Below are positions 1 to 10,663 of a stretch of DNA of 64,000 nucleotides, piece by piece. Where the stretch lies: the NCBI RefSeq assembly GCF_963259705.1, contig NC_081840.1:101971126-102035125 (forward strand), in the 5' to 3' direction. This DNA is from Myotis daubentonii (taxonomy: Eukaryota; Chordata; Mammalia; Chiroptera; Vespertilionidae). A program made the position numbers and the translations under genes. Under the pieces are notes generated by a model. That model was not told the DNA's origin. It saw only the letters and a program-made list of their open reading frames with translations, and ran no database searches. Positions within the stretch are counted from its first letter, which is position 1. The number at the start of each line of letters is the position of its first letter.

Positions 1-589
1 ACCTCTTGGAGACCTGTCCTGTGCCCCTGGCCCCCAAGTCCAGTCCACTCACTGGTGTCCAAAAAGGCCAAGCACAGTTGGCTTCCCAGTCCAGGGAACC
101 AGTTGTTGCAGAATACCAGAGAAAAAACCAAGCAATTCTTTAGAGAAAAAGAGTTACACTACTTATTTACACCTGCGGACTAAACAGAATAACTTGCCAA
201 ATCTGAGTAAAATAACATGCAGGGAGCTTTTCTTTTATATCTTTCTGGGCCTTTGTCCTGCAAATATGGATTATGCTTCTGGTCCTTTTTGTGGGCTTTG
301 CAAGAAGGCCCCCAGGTGGTGGGGGTCTCCAGGCCAAATCTGATGGTCTGGCCTTGTGCCAGCATTAATAACCGCCCCCTCCAGGGCAGTGCACTGTTCA
401 CAGTTTTATGGCCTCTGTATTTAGATAACAGGCTCTTCAACACCAGTTTCTGGGAAAGAGGTAGTGACTTAATTATAGGTTATCAAGAATATATACTGGG
501 CTTCCTGGCACAGATTCAGATTGCTAGGCCCTCCCTCCCCCCCCCCCCCCCCCAATATCAAGGTTACATTGGAATTAGCCTTTTAGCCT
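1..589. other. Unassigned sequence at window start, possibly LTR-derived
   Basis: No gene is recognised. A long open frame on the plus strand (217-675) has no splice context or recognisable domain and crosses a poly-C tract at about 535-553. The stretch lies directly beside an LTR-like segment (590-816), so it may be the rest of that LTR, but it does not visibly match the better-defined copies near 20 kb and 42 kb. Confidence 0.35.
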
Positions 590-816
590 CCTCAATAATG
601 GTGACAGATTACATGCAATGCAGGCTGTCAGTGGGCATCTCTGGGACTTCATTATTTGGGCAACAAGGTTGTTAATCTCTCCATGATAATAGATAGTTCT
701 TCACTCCCAGGTCTCAGCCAGTTCAGAATGAGCAAAGCAATCATGGATAACAGAGCATGATTAATATTTCTTATCATTATACTTGGTTCCTGATATTCTA
801 TTTCTGTCCCTAACAT
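590..816 (-). repeat. LTR-like segment (U3 end), antisense
   Basis: This stretch matches two other places in the window: 20030-20118 plus 26096-26240, and 42310-42385 plus 44003-44903 (insertions removed). Shared features include the 'gggcaacaaggttgttaatc' block and an end reading tgtccctaaca. Read on the minus strand it starts TGTTAGGGACAG, and just outside lies the purine-rich GCAGGGGAGAA, as expected for a polypurine tract before a 3' LTR. The class is uncertain; a class I (gammaretrovirus-like) LTR is my best guess. Confidence 0.5.
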
Positions 817-1130
817 TCTCCCCTGCTATTTCTATTATATCATATCTATGAGATTAGTTTTAGGTCAAAGGTCTTATCCTGCTGGACTGCATTTGCTTCT
901 GTCTTGAATGCAGTTCCAGGGTACTGTATACAGCAAATGCAGGATCCAAAAAGAGGAATATATTGACTACAGCAGCATACAATCAGACTACAAAAATAAA
1001 CTGTAGACAAATAAAAAAGAATTCCCACCACCCACACAGGCTGGGTATCCAAGAGTTTAACTTGGATTAGACAAATTCAAAAAAAAATAATTCATTGTTT
1101 TACCTTGGAGGTGATTTCCTTTTTGTTGAA

Positions 1131-1162
<32 letters not shown>

Positions 1163-1233
1163 TATCAATTAATAATTGTCAGGAAGATTAAAACAGCACA
1201 TTCCTTTGAGTTTCTTTGAAGTGCTACAACAGA
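817..1233. other. Possible ERV internal remnant with (GTT)n microsatellite
   Basis: No gene is seen. The stretch lies between the LTR-like segment ending at 816 and the provirus LTR starting at 1234, so it is probably the 3' internal part of the older element into which the provirus inserted. A (GTT)n run lies at about 1130-1161. Confidence 0.3.
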
Positions 1234-1526
1234 TGTTAATGTCATTTAAGGAGGAATGCCTGAGGCCAACCATGGTAAGAGATTATGAATTTATTAGATG
1301 ATCTGGATACCAGATATGGTGTCAGCACCCAGGGACAGGGAGTCAGAAGTTTAAAAGGACTCTAGGCAGGCATTTTCAGCAGGGAAAGATAATGGTCTTA
1401 GCAAGTGGAATGTGGTTTAGGGAGTGGAATATGGTCTAAGCAAAAGGGAATGTCAGTTGTAAAGTGGACTGAAGGTCAGTTCCCAGAGGAGTAGGTATTG
1501 ATTCAATTATTCCATCAGACCTAACA
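1234..1526 (-). repeat. 3' LTR of the gammaretrovirus-like provirus
   Basis: It begins tgttaa and ends ctaaca on the plus strand, and it aligns over its length with 7645-7973, with shared blocks such as 'agggacagggagtcaga' and 'caattatt.catcaga'. It is shorter and clearly diverged from the other LTR. Purine-rich AAAAAGGCTGGAA precedes it on the minus strand, consistent with a polypurine tract. Confidence 0.7.
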
Positions 1527-1722
1527 TTCCAGCCTTTTTGTTTTATAGAATAAGGGGAGAGGTCATATCTTCCACAGTTACTTCCTGCTGAAGGGGTACA
1601 TCTAGACAGTAAGGGGATAGATAGACTCTGGTTATAGTCGGCTGGAACACTGTATAGATTCCTCGTGGTTGGAGTGAGGGGTGCAGCAACATGATTTCCC
1701 TGAGAGACTGGTTGCTGAAGGC

Positions 1723-3450
1723 TCAAAAGGAGTCCTGAAGGAAAGATGAAAAATGTCGCAGACTACATGGGTCAAAAACGAGGATGAGAAATAGGAATGT
1801 TAATGGTCCAATGAAGCTTAGTATCAAGGTATACAAATTTATATTCTTTAGCCTGTAGCCCCATGATTTTGAACGATGTCCTCTTATCTTTGCGGTCCTG
1901 TTAAATTTTGGGTACCATTCCTGACTGGGCCAGACTGATTGACATAAAAACAACATTCTTCTTCCAGAAAGAGGCATAGACCCCTTTTCTCTGCAGTTAG
2001 GAGGTATAGTCCTCTCCAAATTTGGAGGGTGACAACCACAAGTGAATATTTCTGATCCTGAATTTGAAATTAACTTTGGCAATGTCATCTAGGTTTTCTT
2101 ATAGGTCCTGAGACAGGATTGCAAAATATGATAGAGCAGTGGTTAAACTCCATATGCCAGTCCCAACACCTACTGAGATACCAAGGATTATGAGAAGAGT
2201 GTTATCTGAGTTGCTTTTTTGTGTCAGATAGAATGGGTTATGGGGATAGGTAAAGGCTGATTATCGGGGACTACATCTACTTTTGGTGAGAGATAGACAA
2301 GAGTACAGGTTCTTGTCCAGTTGATCAGGAGGCACATGTATGTGTTTTCCCCACAGAGGAATAAAAATCTCTTATCGTGGAAACAAGCTGAAAGGTGTAG
2401 AGAAAAGATGTAGACTAATAGGTATGGGGCTCCTTTTCTGGGTTCTGGGTTCCAAACAAAGAGTCTAGTTGTGATAAGAGGTAGCAGATGAGTGGTTGAG
2501 ATTCTATTGCAGTGAAATTGTACAGGGACACTAGAATGGGCTATTATACAAGGGGAAAGTGAAACAGAAGGAAAGGAATAGTTGAAGCTGCTGGCATGGA
2601 TGGTTGCATAAGAGGTAAAATAGACTGGCTCTAGGAAATAATCATTGGCTTCTGGAGAGACCTGGTTGTCAACTGGTTAAGACCAATGGCCATTCAATAG
2701 TTCTAGGTTAATTGTGGAATTGCAAGCTGATGATGGAAAATGGCCTATGGTTATATTGCCCTGTGACCTTGTAAAGCATAAAGGAGCTTGGGCTATTAGG
2801 GGGGGTATATAGAGTAACCTGGGGGCAGGATGGAAGAAAAAGGTGCCTTAGTAAGAGGTTGAATATAACTAAGGAAAAGAAGGGAAAGAAGGGAGGCTTG
2901 ATTTGCCTGGGCTGTAGGATAATTACCTAAAAAGGTTTCTGTCTTTTAGAGAAATATAGTTCCATTTTCCTTTTTATAAGCTAGAGTGATTTTTGCCTGA
3001 TTCCATCTCTTGACTGGTTTAGGGATGGTGGTATACTCTGAAGAGGAGAGGAAAAGGCAGAGCCAGAAATTCCTGGCTAAGGTTGAATTGGTCTGATTTA
3101 GGAGGGGATGTGTAAGGTTAAGGGTTCTTTTGAGATGAGTGGAGGTTAGAAAGTTCCTTATGGGTGTAGGAATAGGGTGAGAAGGAGAGCTAATACCCAC
3201 TTCCAGGGTCAGATTGTCCTAAGGGGGGAGGGGAATATGTATTTGAGGTCTAGAAAGAAGGGAATCTTATCCCATCAGTAATTTAAGCCCCCTTGTAGAA
3301 GGAAGTCCCATAGAAAGGTGAGAATCCTGATGCAAAGGAGAGGTGGCAATAGCTAGGACCTGGAGGATTTGTATTGGGAGAGAGGGTGGGCTTTCAGGGA
3401 AGTCAGGATTATTAGGGTTAGTACATAGGGGATAGATGCAGGAGTGCCCA
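1723..3450 (-). pseudogene. Endogenous retroviral env remnant
   Basis: On the minus strand the end of this region (1723-2088) encodes a hydrophobic segment rich in L, F and I followed by a short tail. This fits the membrane anchor of a gammaretroviral transmembrane subunit. Just upstream (about 1900-2000) the cysteine-rich region that follows the immunosuppressive segment in this family can be made out, but it is split across frames. The surface subunit upstream is too decayed to assign domains. Several stops and frameshifts mean no envelope protein can be made. Its placement between the integrase remnant and the 3' LTR agrees with the retroviral order. Confidence 0.6.
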
Positions 3451-3451
3451 C

Positions 3452-4900
3452 TCATTCATCCTCTTCTGGGATGCATGTAAGGTGGAGTCTGGTGGGCCTG
3501 ATCTGGTGGCGGTGATACTTGTTGGACTCCAGCTCATGCAGTGGTGATATTTCCAAGACGAGTTTTAAGCTGGAAAGCTGGAACCATGGGGTATGCCTCA
3601 ATAGTTTAGCTGCAGTTTGGGATAGTTCAGAGTACTTGATAAGGGCCTTGCCAATGGGGCTGTAAATTATTTCATGAGTGAGTTTCATTTAGGAGGACCC
3701 AGTCCCCTGGCTGTAGATGAGTAGGGGGATGTCTCCCATAAAAGGTTCAGGGAAGACCAGCATGATCAACATGCTCTCTCAATAATTGTCAAATGAGATT
3801 TAAAATGGGAACATAGTCTCCTAGAGGGGTCTCTGTGGAAGGTCTTCCATACATGAGTTCAAAGGGACTAAGAAAGGAGGGTGCATGGGGGGTTGTCCTG
3901 ATGCGCATGAGGGCTAGAAGTAAGAGAGTAGCCAAGGTTCTTTAGTTTCAAGAGTTAATTTTGTCAGGTGGAACTTAATTAAGGCATTCACCTTTTCTAC
4001 CTTGGCTGAAGATTGGGGCTGGTAAAGGGGTGTGTAAGTTCCCTGATGTTCAGAGTGGAGGAGACCTGTTGAGTTATTTGAGATATGAAAGCAGGTCCAT
4101 TATCTGATTGTAATGAGGTGGTTAGGCTGGATCTTGGAATGCTATGCTGAATGACAGTTTGGGTGACCTCAGAGGACTTTTCAGAGGTAGTGGGAAGTGT
4201 TTCTACCTAGCCTGAGAAGGTATCTACTAGGGTTAAGAGATGTTTGGCTCTTTTAATAGGGACCATGTGATTGAAGTGAATTTGCCAGTTTGTCCAGGGT
4301 TTTGCCCCCTAGCCTGATGAGTGGGGCAAAAAGGAGGTCTAATGTAACCTGCCCTTGGGGAAATGTAAAGTAACAAGTAGAACAGGTTTTGGAGATATCT
4401 GGCTGTAGGGAGGCTAGGCTAGGACATGTGATGAGGGGTTTTAGGAGTTGAAAAAGTGGTCTGTATCCTATATATAGGGAATTGTGACTAGCCCATAATA
4501 TTTTATTGGCCTATCCATAGGGAAGGATTATTTTCCCTGAAATTTTAACCATGGATCTTTCTGGATAGCCCAAAGAGTTAATAAGAAGTGAAATTTCTCT
4601 GGAGGGTGTTTGTGTGTTATATGAGGTATAACTAAGAGTTAGGGAGACAGAGGCTTCCTCTGAGGTGCCCTCTTAGCCTCCTGGTCTGCTTTGTTATTTC
4701 CCTGTATTAAGGAATCATTCCCAACTTGATGTCCTTTGCAGTGTATGACTTTAAAGAAGTCTAGAAAAGTGGAAAGAAATTCCTAAACACCAAGCAGAAA
4801 CAACTGTTAAGACTTTCAATGATAGTGTCAAGGACTGTGAATGAGCTGTGGAAATAAAGATAATCTAGGCTCCAATCTGAGGACTTAAGCAACAGGGGAG
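3452..4900 (-). pseudogene. Endogenous retroviral pol remnant (RNase H/integrase part)
   Basis: Read on the minus strand, about 4330-4200 resembles the start of a gammaretroviral integrase core (a WTNWQIHF-like stretch followed by LLTLVDTFSG). About 4110-4080 reads SDNGPAF, the stretch around the second catalytic aspartate. Near 3710-3690 is LQPGDWVLL, a landmark of the integrase C-terminal region in gammaretroviruses. The reading is broken by stops and at least one frameshift. Sequence upstream (4400-4900) is compatible with RNase H and the integrase zinc region but is too decayed to be sure. I see no reverse transcriptase catalytic motif, so most of that domain appears to be deleted. Confidence 0.65.
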
Positions 4901-5169
4901 AGCCTGGGCAGGGTCACTTTAGCTTACAAGGAGAGAAGGCATCCCTTCAGATGTCAGGGGTGATCAGGTCCTGACTTACTAGAAAAAATTTTTTACAACT
5001 TCAACAAACATTTCTAACCTTTGACAAAGATTCAGCTTTGCCCAAAATGAAAATTTTGGAAAATATTTTAAATACCTTGTTACTTTCAATAAAGTGTACC
5101 TTCAACAAAGTATCAGAGGCCTTCTGAAATGAAAGGGAAGTGCAGGTAAATTTAAAATTTGTTTAGCAA

Positions 5170-6050
5170 TCAATGTTTCCGTGTTTTTATGTTATTCTTT
5201 TTAAAAAATTAGATATTTATCAATTAACCCAACAATTCTCCAAAGCCTTTAAGTTACCAAAGACTTTGGAAAATTTTGTATGGGCATATGAGGCTGGAGG
5301 AAAGGCATGGGGGCTACACAGCCAGTGCCCTGATAGTCCCATCTCAGGTCAGTTCAGGACACTGCATCAGCACCAATCATGTTAGCTACCAGCCCTGTTT
5401 ATGCAGGACATCAGCATGGTCCTGAGCTACTAGCCAAATGCACCTTTTCTCCTCTGGGGTTAGAGAGGAGAACAGGATGACATAAATGTCGTGCCAGTTT
5501 AGGTCAGAGGACTCGATCAGGTACTCAAATTCCTTAGTAAAAGTGGTTGGTTCAGTGGAAAAGAACCTAGTCTTTTTTCAGTCTAGGAAATGTCAGACAT
5601 AGAGAATAGGATGTGGATTCATACTATGCCGTCAGTTACTGCTACCTCCCTCAGAGCTAGAATGGGTGAGGGAACTGAAGTGGCTCTTGAGAAAGGTCGG
5701 GGTTTTGGGTCACAGAAGAGTGAGTGTATGGTGGGGAAAAAGCCTGGATTGAACTCATTCTCAGGATTTGAGCTGGCAGGGGCTGGGGGAGAAGGTGGTT
5801 GCTTGTAAGGAGGGTCTGGGTCCTGAATTCTACTGTAGGTGAAGGAGGGCACATAAGGGGCTGGAGGTTGATGGTCTGCTAGTTTAGAAGTAGATTCAGA
5901 ATCAGAAGTGTTAAGAGCATGAAGTTTTGTGTGAAGGAGGAGAATCTTATTGGTAGAGCAGGACTGACAGAGAGGGTAGAGGCAGAAGGGTGAAAAAGGC
6001 CTGGATGTAGGGAATCTGTGACCATTTTCCATTGCAGTGTCAGCAATGAT
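5170..6050 (-). pseudogene. Endogenous retroviral gag remnant (p12 to capsid)
   Basis: The minus-strand frame at 6032-5619 is proline-rich with a PPAPYVP stretch, like the p12/late-domain part of gammaretroviral Gag. It runs into LREVAVTDGIV and, after a stop, a capsid-like start (FSMSD) near 5600. Further on (about 5570-5400) the frame reads FTKEFEYLIESSDLNWHD and LTPEEKRCIW, typical of the gammaretroviral capsid. In-frame stops near 5610 and 5580 and decay after 5390 rule out a working Gag. Assignment to the gammaretrovirus-like class rests mainly on this capsid and on the integrase C-terminal motif. Confidence 0.7.
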
Positions 6051-6199
6051 CTAAATCACACAATATGTTAAAATAAAAAGTGCCATTTTCAGGCCAATTA
6101 GATTTATTATCTAGTTTATATTATCGCCAAACAATTCAGACAAGAAAATGAGGTGTTGGGCCTAATCTCCCCCGTGAGTCTAAGTGGGTTGAGAAATAA

Positions 6200-6460
6200 T
6201 ATTTTTTGGCATTTATTTTTTATTTAAAATTTTTTATTGTTGAAAGTATTACAAATATCCCCAGTTTACCCCATTAACCCCTTCTAGACTGCCTCCCTGT
6301 ACCCCCAATCCCAGCCTTTACCACGTATTTTTTGTGTCCGTGGGTTGTGTTTATATCCATACAAGTTGTTTGGTTGATCTCTTCCCATCCACCCATCCAC
6401 ACTCACCTTCCCTCTGAGATTCAATAGTTTGTTTATATGGCATTTTAGATTTCACTTTGT
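6200..6460 (-). mobile_element. L1 3' end fragment (antisense)
   Basis: The T-rich start followed by ttgttgaaagtattacaaat and then a C-rich stretch matches the reverse complement of the L1 3' ends at 37730-37992 and 58310-58600. It lies inside the provirus. Confidence 0.65.
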
Positions 6461-6580
6461 TTCTACAGAAGGTTTGGTTTCTTCTCACCCTCTCCTTTGT
6501 CTGAGCCTCCTTCTCCTCTCAGAAATAAATTCCAGGAGTTTTTTTTTAATGATGTGATAAATTGAAAATAGTAAAAACAG

Positions 6581-6820
6581 CCCAGCTGGCATAGCACAGT
6601 GTTTGAGCATCGACCTATGAACCAGGAGATCACAGTTTGATTGCTGTTTGGGGTAAAGCCCAGGTTGTGGGCTTGATCCCCATTGTGGGTCATGAAGGAG
6701 GCAGCCTATCAATGATTCTCCCTCATCATTTATGTTTCTATCTCTCTCTCTTTCCCTTTCCCTTCCTTTCTGAAATCAATAAAAATATATTTTAAAACAG
6801 CAAAAAAAAAAAAAAAAAAA
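6581..6820 (+). mobile_element. Ves SINE (tRNA-derived, vespertilionid bat)
   Basis: The head resembles a tRNA with degenerate A and B boxes (tggcatagcacagtg... and cagtttgattgc). It is followed by the unique body with tcatgaaggaggcagcc, pyrimidine-rich ctctctctcttt and an A-rich tail at about 6800-6820. Divergence from the copies at 30025 and 62795 suggests an older insertion. Confidence 0.75.
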
Positions 6821-6882
6821 AACCCAAAACAAAAAATGTAACATTCTATGATCCATATGATGTATGATCCATCTTTTATGCC

Positions 6883-7033
6883 AGGGATGGGGAACTTTTT
6901 TTCTGCCAGGGCCATTAGGATATTTATAACATCATTTGTGGGCCATACAAAATTATCAATTAAAAAATTAGCCTGCTATATTTGGTCAGACATTTAATTA
7001 ACTTACCCCTAATGCCTTTGCAGGGCCAGAGGT
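6883..7033 (+). mobile_element. Non-autonomous hAT-like fragment
   Basis: It starts ccagggatggggaac and continues with the 'gggccatacaaaattatcaa' block and 'ttaattaactta' that I associate with bat non-autonomous hAT elements. The 3' end is missing or too diverged to see, so this is a fragment. Confidence 0.5.
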
Positions 7034-7622
7034 GGTTTAGATTTTTAAGGTGATAGCCAAGAGGGGTCTTTTTAGGGAGTGCTCCTCATGATAATGTGAA
7101 TAAACTTGGCCTATGAGGGGAAGAGTGAGTGACAGACTACAAGTCCAAAGGTGACTATTTAAGGCAGACATCCCCACTGCTAAAAAAAAAATCACTACAA
7201 GAAATGAGGAGTAATCCACCAGACTGGGCATCCCCAGTCCAGAAGGACCAGAAGCACAATGGCTTAGGAGTCTTCTGGTCTAGTATTAGGACTTTTGAGA
7301 TGAGAGGACTTTGAGAAGTCAGAAAAAGTAAGTTGCAGAAGACTGGGGACTAGTGAAACTGTGACTATCACTCACCTAGAGAAGATAGGCTGGTTTGGGA
7401 TAGAGGGTTAGCAATGGGGAAGGACACATTCCTAAACTGGAGTCCTCCTGGGCTGGTTTGGGGAGGCCCATAAGGGAGAGAGGGCTAATTGAGGCCGGCA
7501 ATCCAGTCACCCGAGTAGGATAAGGAGGTAAGCCCAAGATGAGCTACTACTACCTACCTTTCTCCAAGTAGCAAATTCTGGGTGAACAAAGCTGGAGCAA
7601 TGCCTCCCCTTTTCTGTGGAAC

Positions 7623-7642
7623 CCTCCTGGGTTTAGGCACCA
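7623..7642 (-). other. Retroviral primer binding site, tRNA-Phe type
   Basis: Read on the minus strand the 20 bases just inside the LTR begin TGGTGCC, then TAAACCCAGGA. They differ at only a few positions from the complement of the tRNA-Phe 3' end. The position, two bases inside the LTR edge, is correct for a primer binding site. Confidence 0.6.
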
Positions 7643-7644
7643 AA

Positions 7645-7973
7645 TGTTAAGGTAATTAAAAGAGGAATGGGTGGGGCCTAATGTGGTAAGGGATTATAAA
7701 TTTATTAGGTCATTTCAATACCAGATGATTGCACTGCAAAATGGTGTCAGCTCCAGGGACAGGGAGTCAGAGGTTTTAAAGGACTTTAGGTGGGCTTTTT
7801 CAGCAGGGAAGTCTCTGGGTCGGTCTGGATCCTAGAAAAGTCCAGGGAAGGGAAATATAACAATCTTAGTGAGTGGAATGTGGTTAAGTGAAGGGAAGGT
7901 CTGTTGTGAAGTGGTCTAAAGGTCAATTACCAGGGGAGGGGGGATCGCTTCAATTATTTCATCAGAGCTAACA
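7645..7973 (-). repeat. 5' LTR of the gammaretrovirus-like provirus
   Basis: It begins tgttaagg and ends gctaaca, giving inverted TGTTA/TAACA ends of an LTR. It matches 1234-1526 (its provirus partner) and, more closely, the LTR at 39671-39999. Sequence to the right (7974-8321) is also shared with 40000-40347, so this edge was part of the segmental duplication. Confidence 0.75.
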
Positions 7974-8322
7974 ATAGCAAATAATTTGCTGCTGCCAGAT
8001 TCTCAAGAACTGCCTTCCTCACCTGGCTCAGTTCCTGATTTATTCCATGTATAGCCCTGCAAAGAGTATTCAAAGTTTTTACTATACTAAAGCCAGCCCA
8101 GTCACTTCTACATTAAGAGAGTCTATCATTACCTGCATAACAAAAATGGTGAAAGCAATATATTCAGCAGGATTCCAAAGGTGGAGATCATCATTGAAGT
8201 CCTATGCCATGGCCATGAAAATGTCTCTTTTGGCCCAGACCCTGTGATGTTTCTTCCCTGGTGCTCTTGGCAGGGATGTAAGGATAAACGGTTACCCCAT
8301 ATATCAGAAACTAACCAGCCAG
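7974..8322. other. Older ERV-like internal sequence, start of duplicated block
   Basis: No gene is seen. This stretch is nearly the same as 40000-40347 and continues, after the L1 insertion, at about 15510. It belongs to the internal part of the older LTR element whose LTR lies around 19772-26240. Confidence 0.5.
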
Positions 8323-8410
8323 GAGAAAAAAAAGATGGCGGCTGGCAGGACAGGGGTGAGGGATAGAAAGTGAGTGAGAGGATGAGAGTGTGTGGATATG
8401 TTGTGTGTGT

Positions 8411-8451
<41 letters not shown>

Positions 8452-9690
8452 AGTGAGGGAGGGACAGTTAAATCTGGCAGGAGCAGCAGAGGCTGGCAGA
8501 CCAGGTTCTCTTGGACAGGGAGAGACTACCACTGCTGCGGGCACTCCCCAGAGTGTGGGACTCGTGCACGGAGCCCACGCCATCTTGAAGGGGAGAGCGG
8601 CCTCTTCTAGGAACTCATCAGCACCACCACCCAGACAAGCTTTGGACACTGTCTGCAACCCAGGAGCCACTCCAGCCAAAATCCTGCTGCCCCACCCACA
8701 GACCCAGGGACCCTGGGACTTCCACCTCCAAAGGTGCACCGCTCCCACAGAAGTAAGTGCAACTTCCCCCCTCCCCAGCGGCAGAACTTGGGAGGCCTCA
8801 TTTGTGTGTTTCCAACATTTGCGCATTTGCAGCATGCAGACTTCCAGGGCACACGACTCCATAGGCAGTCCTTGGATGCCGCTGTGAACCCCTGCTTGGT
8901 GTGATTTTGAACAGACAAAAGCACGCTGCCTCGCAGAAGTACTGAATTCCCTCTTCATGAATAACTGCTCACAGACAACCCAGCTATGCATCCTTAGCAC
9001 CAGGACCCCTCAGAGTGCCTCAGAGCTCTGCACCGACAAACTCTCTGCCACAGTCGCACAGCATTTTCAATGAGCAAACACCCAGAGCCCATCTATCCAC
9101 TGGGCGCTCCAGAGCCACTGCGAGTCCCCGCTAGGTGCAAGCTTGGACGAACAGGGACGCACTCTCCCCCCCTCCCAGCAGTAGAAATTCTGAATTCACT
9201 CACCCTGGATACCTGCCCACAGACACCTCAATTATGTGGCTTCAGTGCCAGGGCCCTTCAGAGTGCGTCAGTAAACCACGCTGGAAAACTCACCGCTGGT
9301 GCCCCTGTGAGCTGCCACTGGGAGCGCGTGCCTATCCACCACAGGTGCAACAGCAAAAAATGAGTCTGCCCACCCCACAGCTGCAGAACTCTGGACACTA
9401 CAGTTACACTCTTCCAGTGCCACTGTGAGTCCCTGCTGTGCACGTCCAACTTCAACCAAGGGCTTCAGACAGCAAAAACTGGGACATCCCACTTTATGGC
9501 TGCTGCTGACACCACAGTTTCACATTTCCAACTCACAGGTCTACATCAAGAGGACCAAAATAGCTCAAGTAGGGAGCTACGCTAGATGACCAAACCAAGG
9601 AGACCTGAGAGGTCACACCAGTAACACCATCCCCAAAAGAACCTGGGTAGCAAAGCAATCGGATCTACAATTAAAACATTACAACAAAAC

Positions 9691-10615
9691 ATGGGAAGAC
9701 AAAAAAGCAATCCCCAAAGGAAAGAAAAAGAAGAATCACCAGAAAGGGAGTTAAATGAAACTGAGGCTAGCAACATATCAGAGATAGAATTCAGAGTAAT
9801 GGTTATAAAGATGCTCAAATGGCTGGATGACAAATACAAACAACTCAATTACAAATACACACAACTCAATGAGAATCATAAGGAGCTGAATGAGAATTTC
9901 ACCAACATGAAAAGAAACCAAGAGGAGATGAAGAATGACATAGTTGCAATAAAGAACACAAGGGAAGGCTTAAACAGTAGACTACAAGAGGCTGAGGACT
10001 GCATCAGCGAATTAGAAGACAAGGTAGGAAAAGACACACCAACACAGCAGCAGCTGGAAAGAAGATTTAAAAAGCAAGAGGAGAGCCTAAGGGAGCTTTG
10101 GGACAACACAAAATGAAACAATATTTGCATAATAGGGGTGCCAGATGGAGAGGAAGAGAAGCAAGGAATAGAAAACCTGTTTGAAGAAATAATGACAGAA
10201 AACTTCCCTGATATTGGCAAGAAAAAAACTATGCAAGTCCAAGAAGAACATAGAATCCCAAACAAGATGAACCCCAAAAGACCGACACCAAGACACATCA
10301 TAATTAAATTGGAAAACACCAACGACAAAGTAAGAATCTTAAAGGCTGCCAGAAAGAGACAGAAAGTTATTTACAAGGGAGCTCCTATTAGAATATCCAC
10401 TGATTTTTCAAACAGAAACACACCAGGCCAGAAGAGAATGGAATGAAATATACAAAGTGATGCAAAGCAAGGGACTGAATCCAAGAATACTATATCCAGC
10501 AAGACTATCATTCAAAATTGAAGGTAGAATTAGGAGCTTCACAAACAAAAAAGAGCTAAGAGAGTTTATCACTACCAAGCCAGCAATGCAAGAAATGCTA
10601 AAGGGACGGCTGTAA
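9691..10615 (+). pseudogene. L1 ORF1 (RNA-binding protein), broken
   Basis: ORF1p is the L1 nucleic-acid chaperone that coats L1 RNA. The start ATG at 9691 opens a frame with a charged N terminus, then a long coiled coil rich in N, E, K and L (residues about 40-130). An in-frame TGA at 10114 interrupts it just before the RRM domain, which follows in the same frame (IIGVPDGEEEKQG, then ENLFEEIMTENFP near residues 150-175). The PTPRHIIIK stretch near residue 200 is characteristic. A one-base frameshift near 10424 shifts the C-terminal domain, whose natural stop is at 10613-10615. The length, about 305 codons if read through, fits the family. Confidence 0.85.
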
Positions 10616-10663
10616 AAAGAAGAAACAAAAAGACAAGAAGAAACACAAACATTAAGAATAAAA

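Larger units (their letters stand above)
1234..7973 (-). mobile_element. Decayed gammaretrovirus-like endogenous provirus (minus strand)
   Basis: An LTR pair (1234-1526 and 7645-7973) encloses internal sequence that reads, on the minus strand, primer binding site, gag, partial pol and env in retroviral order. The primer binding site next to the 7645 LTR matches the 3' end of tRNA-Phe with a few mismatches. Gag, integrase and the envelope transmembrane region are recognisable but all carry stops and frameshifts, and little or no reverse transcriptase is visible between gag and the late pol region. An L1 3' end, a Ves SINE and an hAT fragment lie inside. Tens of percent divergence from open frames makes this an old, non-functional copy. 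The four bases outside the two LTRs (caga and atag) do not match as a target duplication. Confidence 0.75.

Noticed and set aside
217..675. 152-codon plus-strand open frame with a proline run
   Set aside because: It crosses a poly-C tract and LTR-like sequence, with no domain or splice support.
8311..9000. 229-codon minus-strand open frame
   Set aside because: It lies across the L1 5' UTR and its (TG)n run, in the antisense direction; GC-rich UTRs often stay open by chance.
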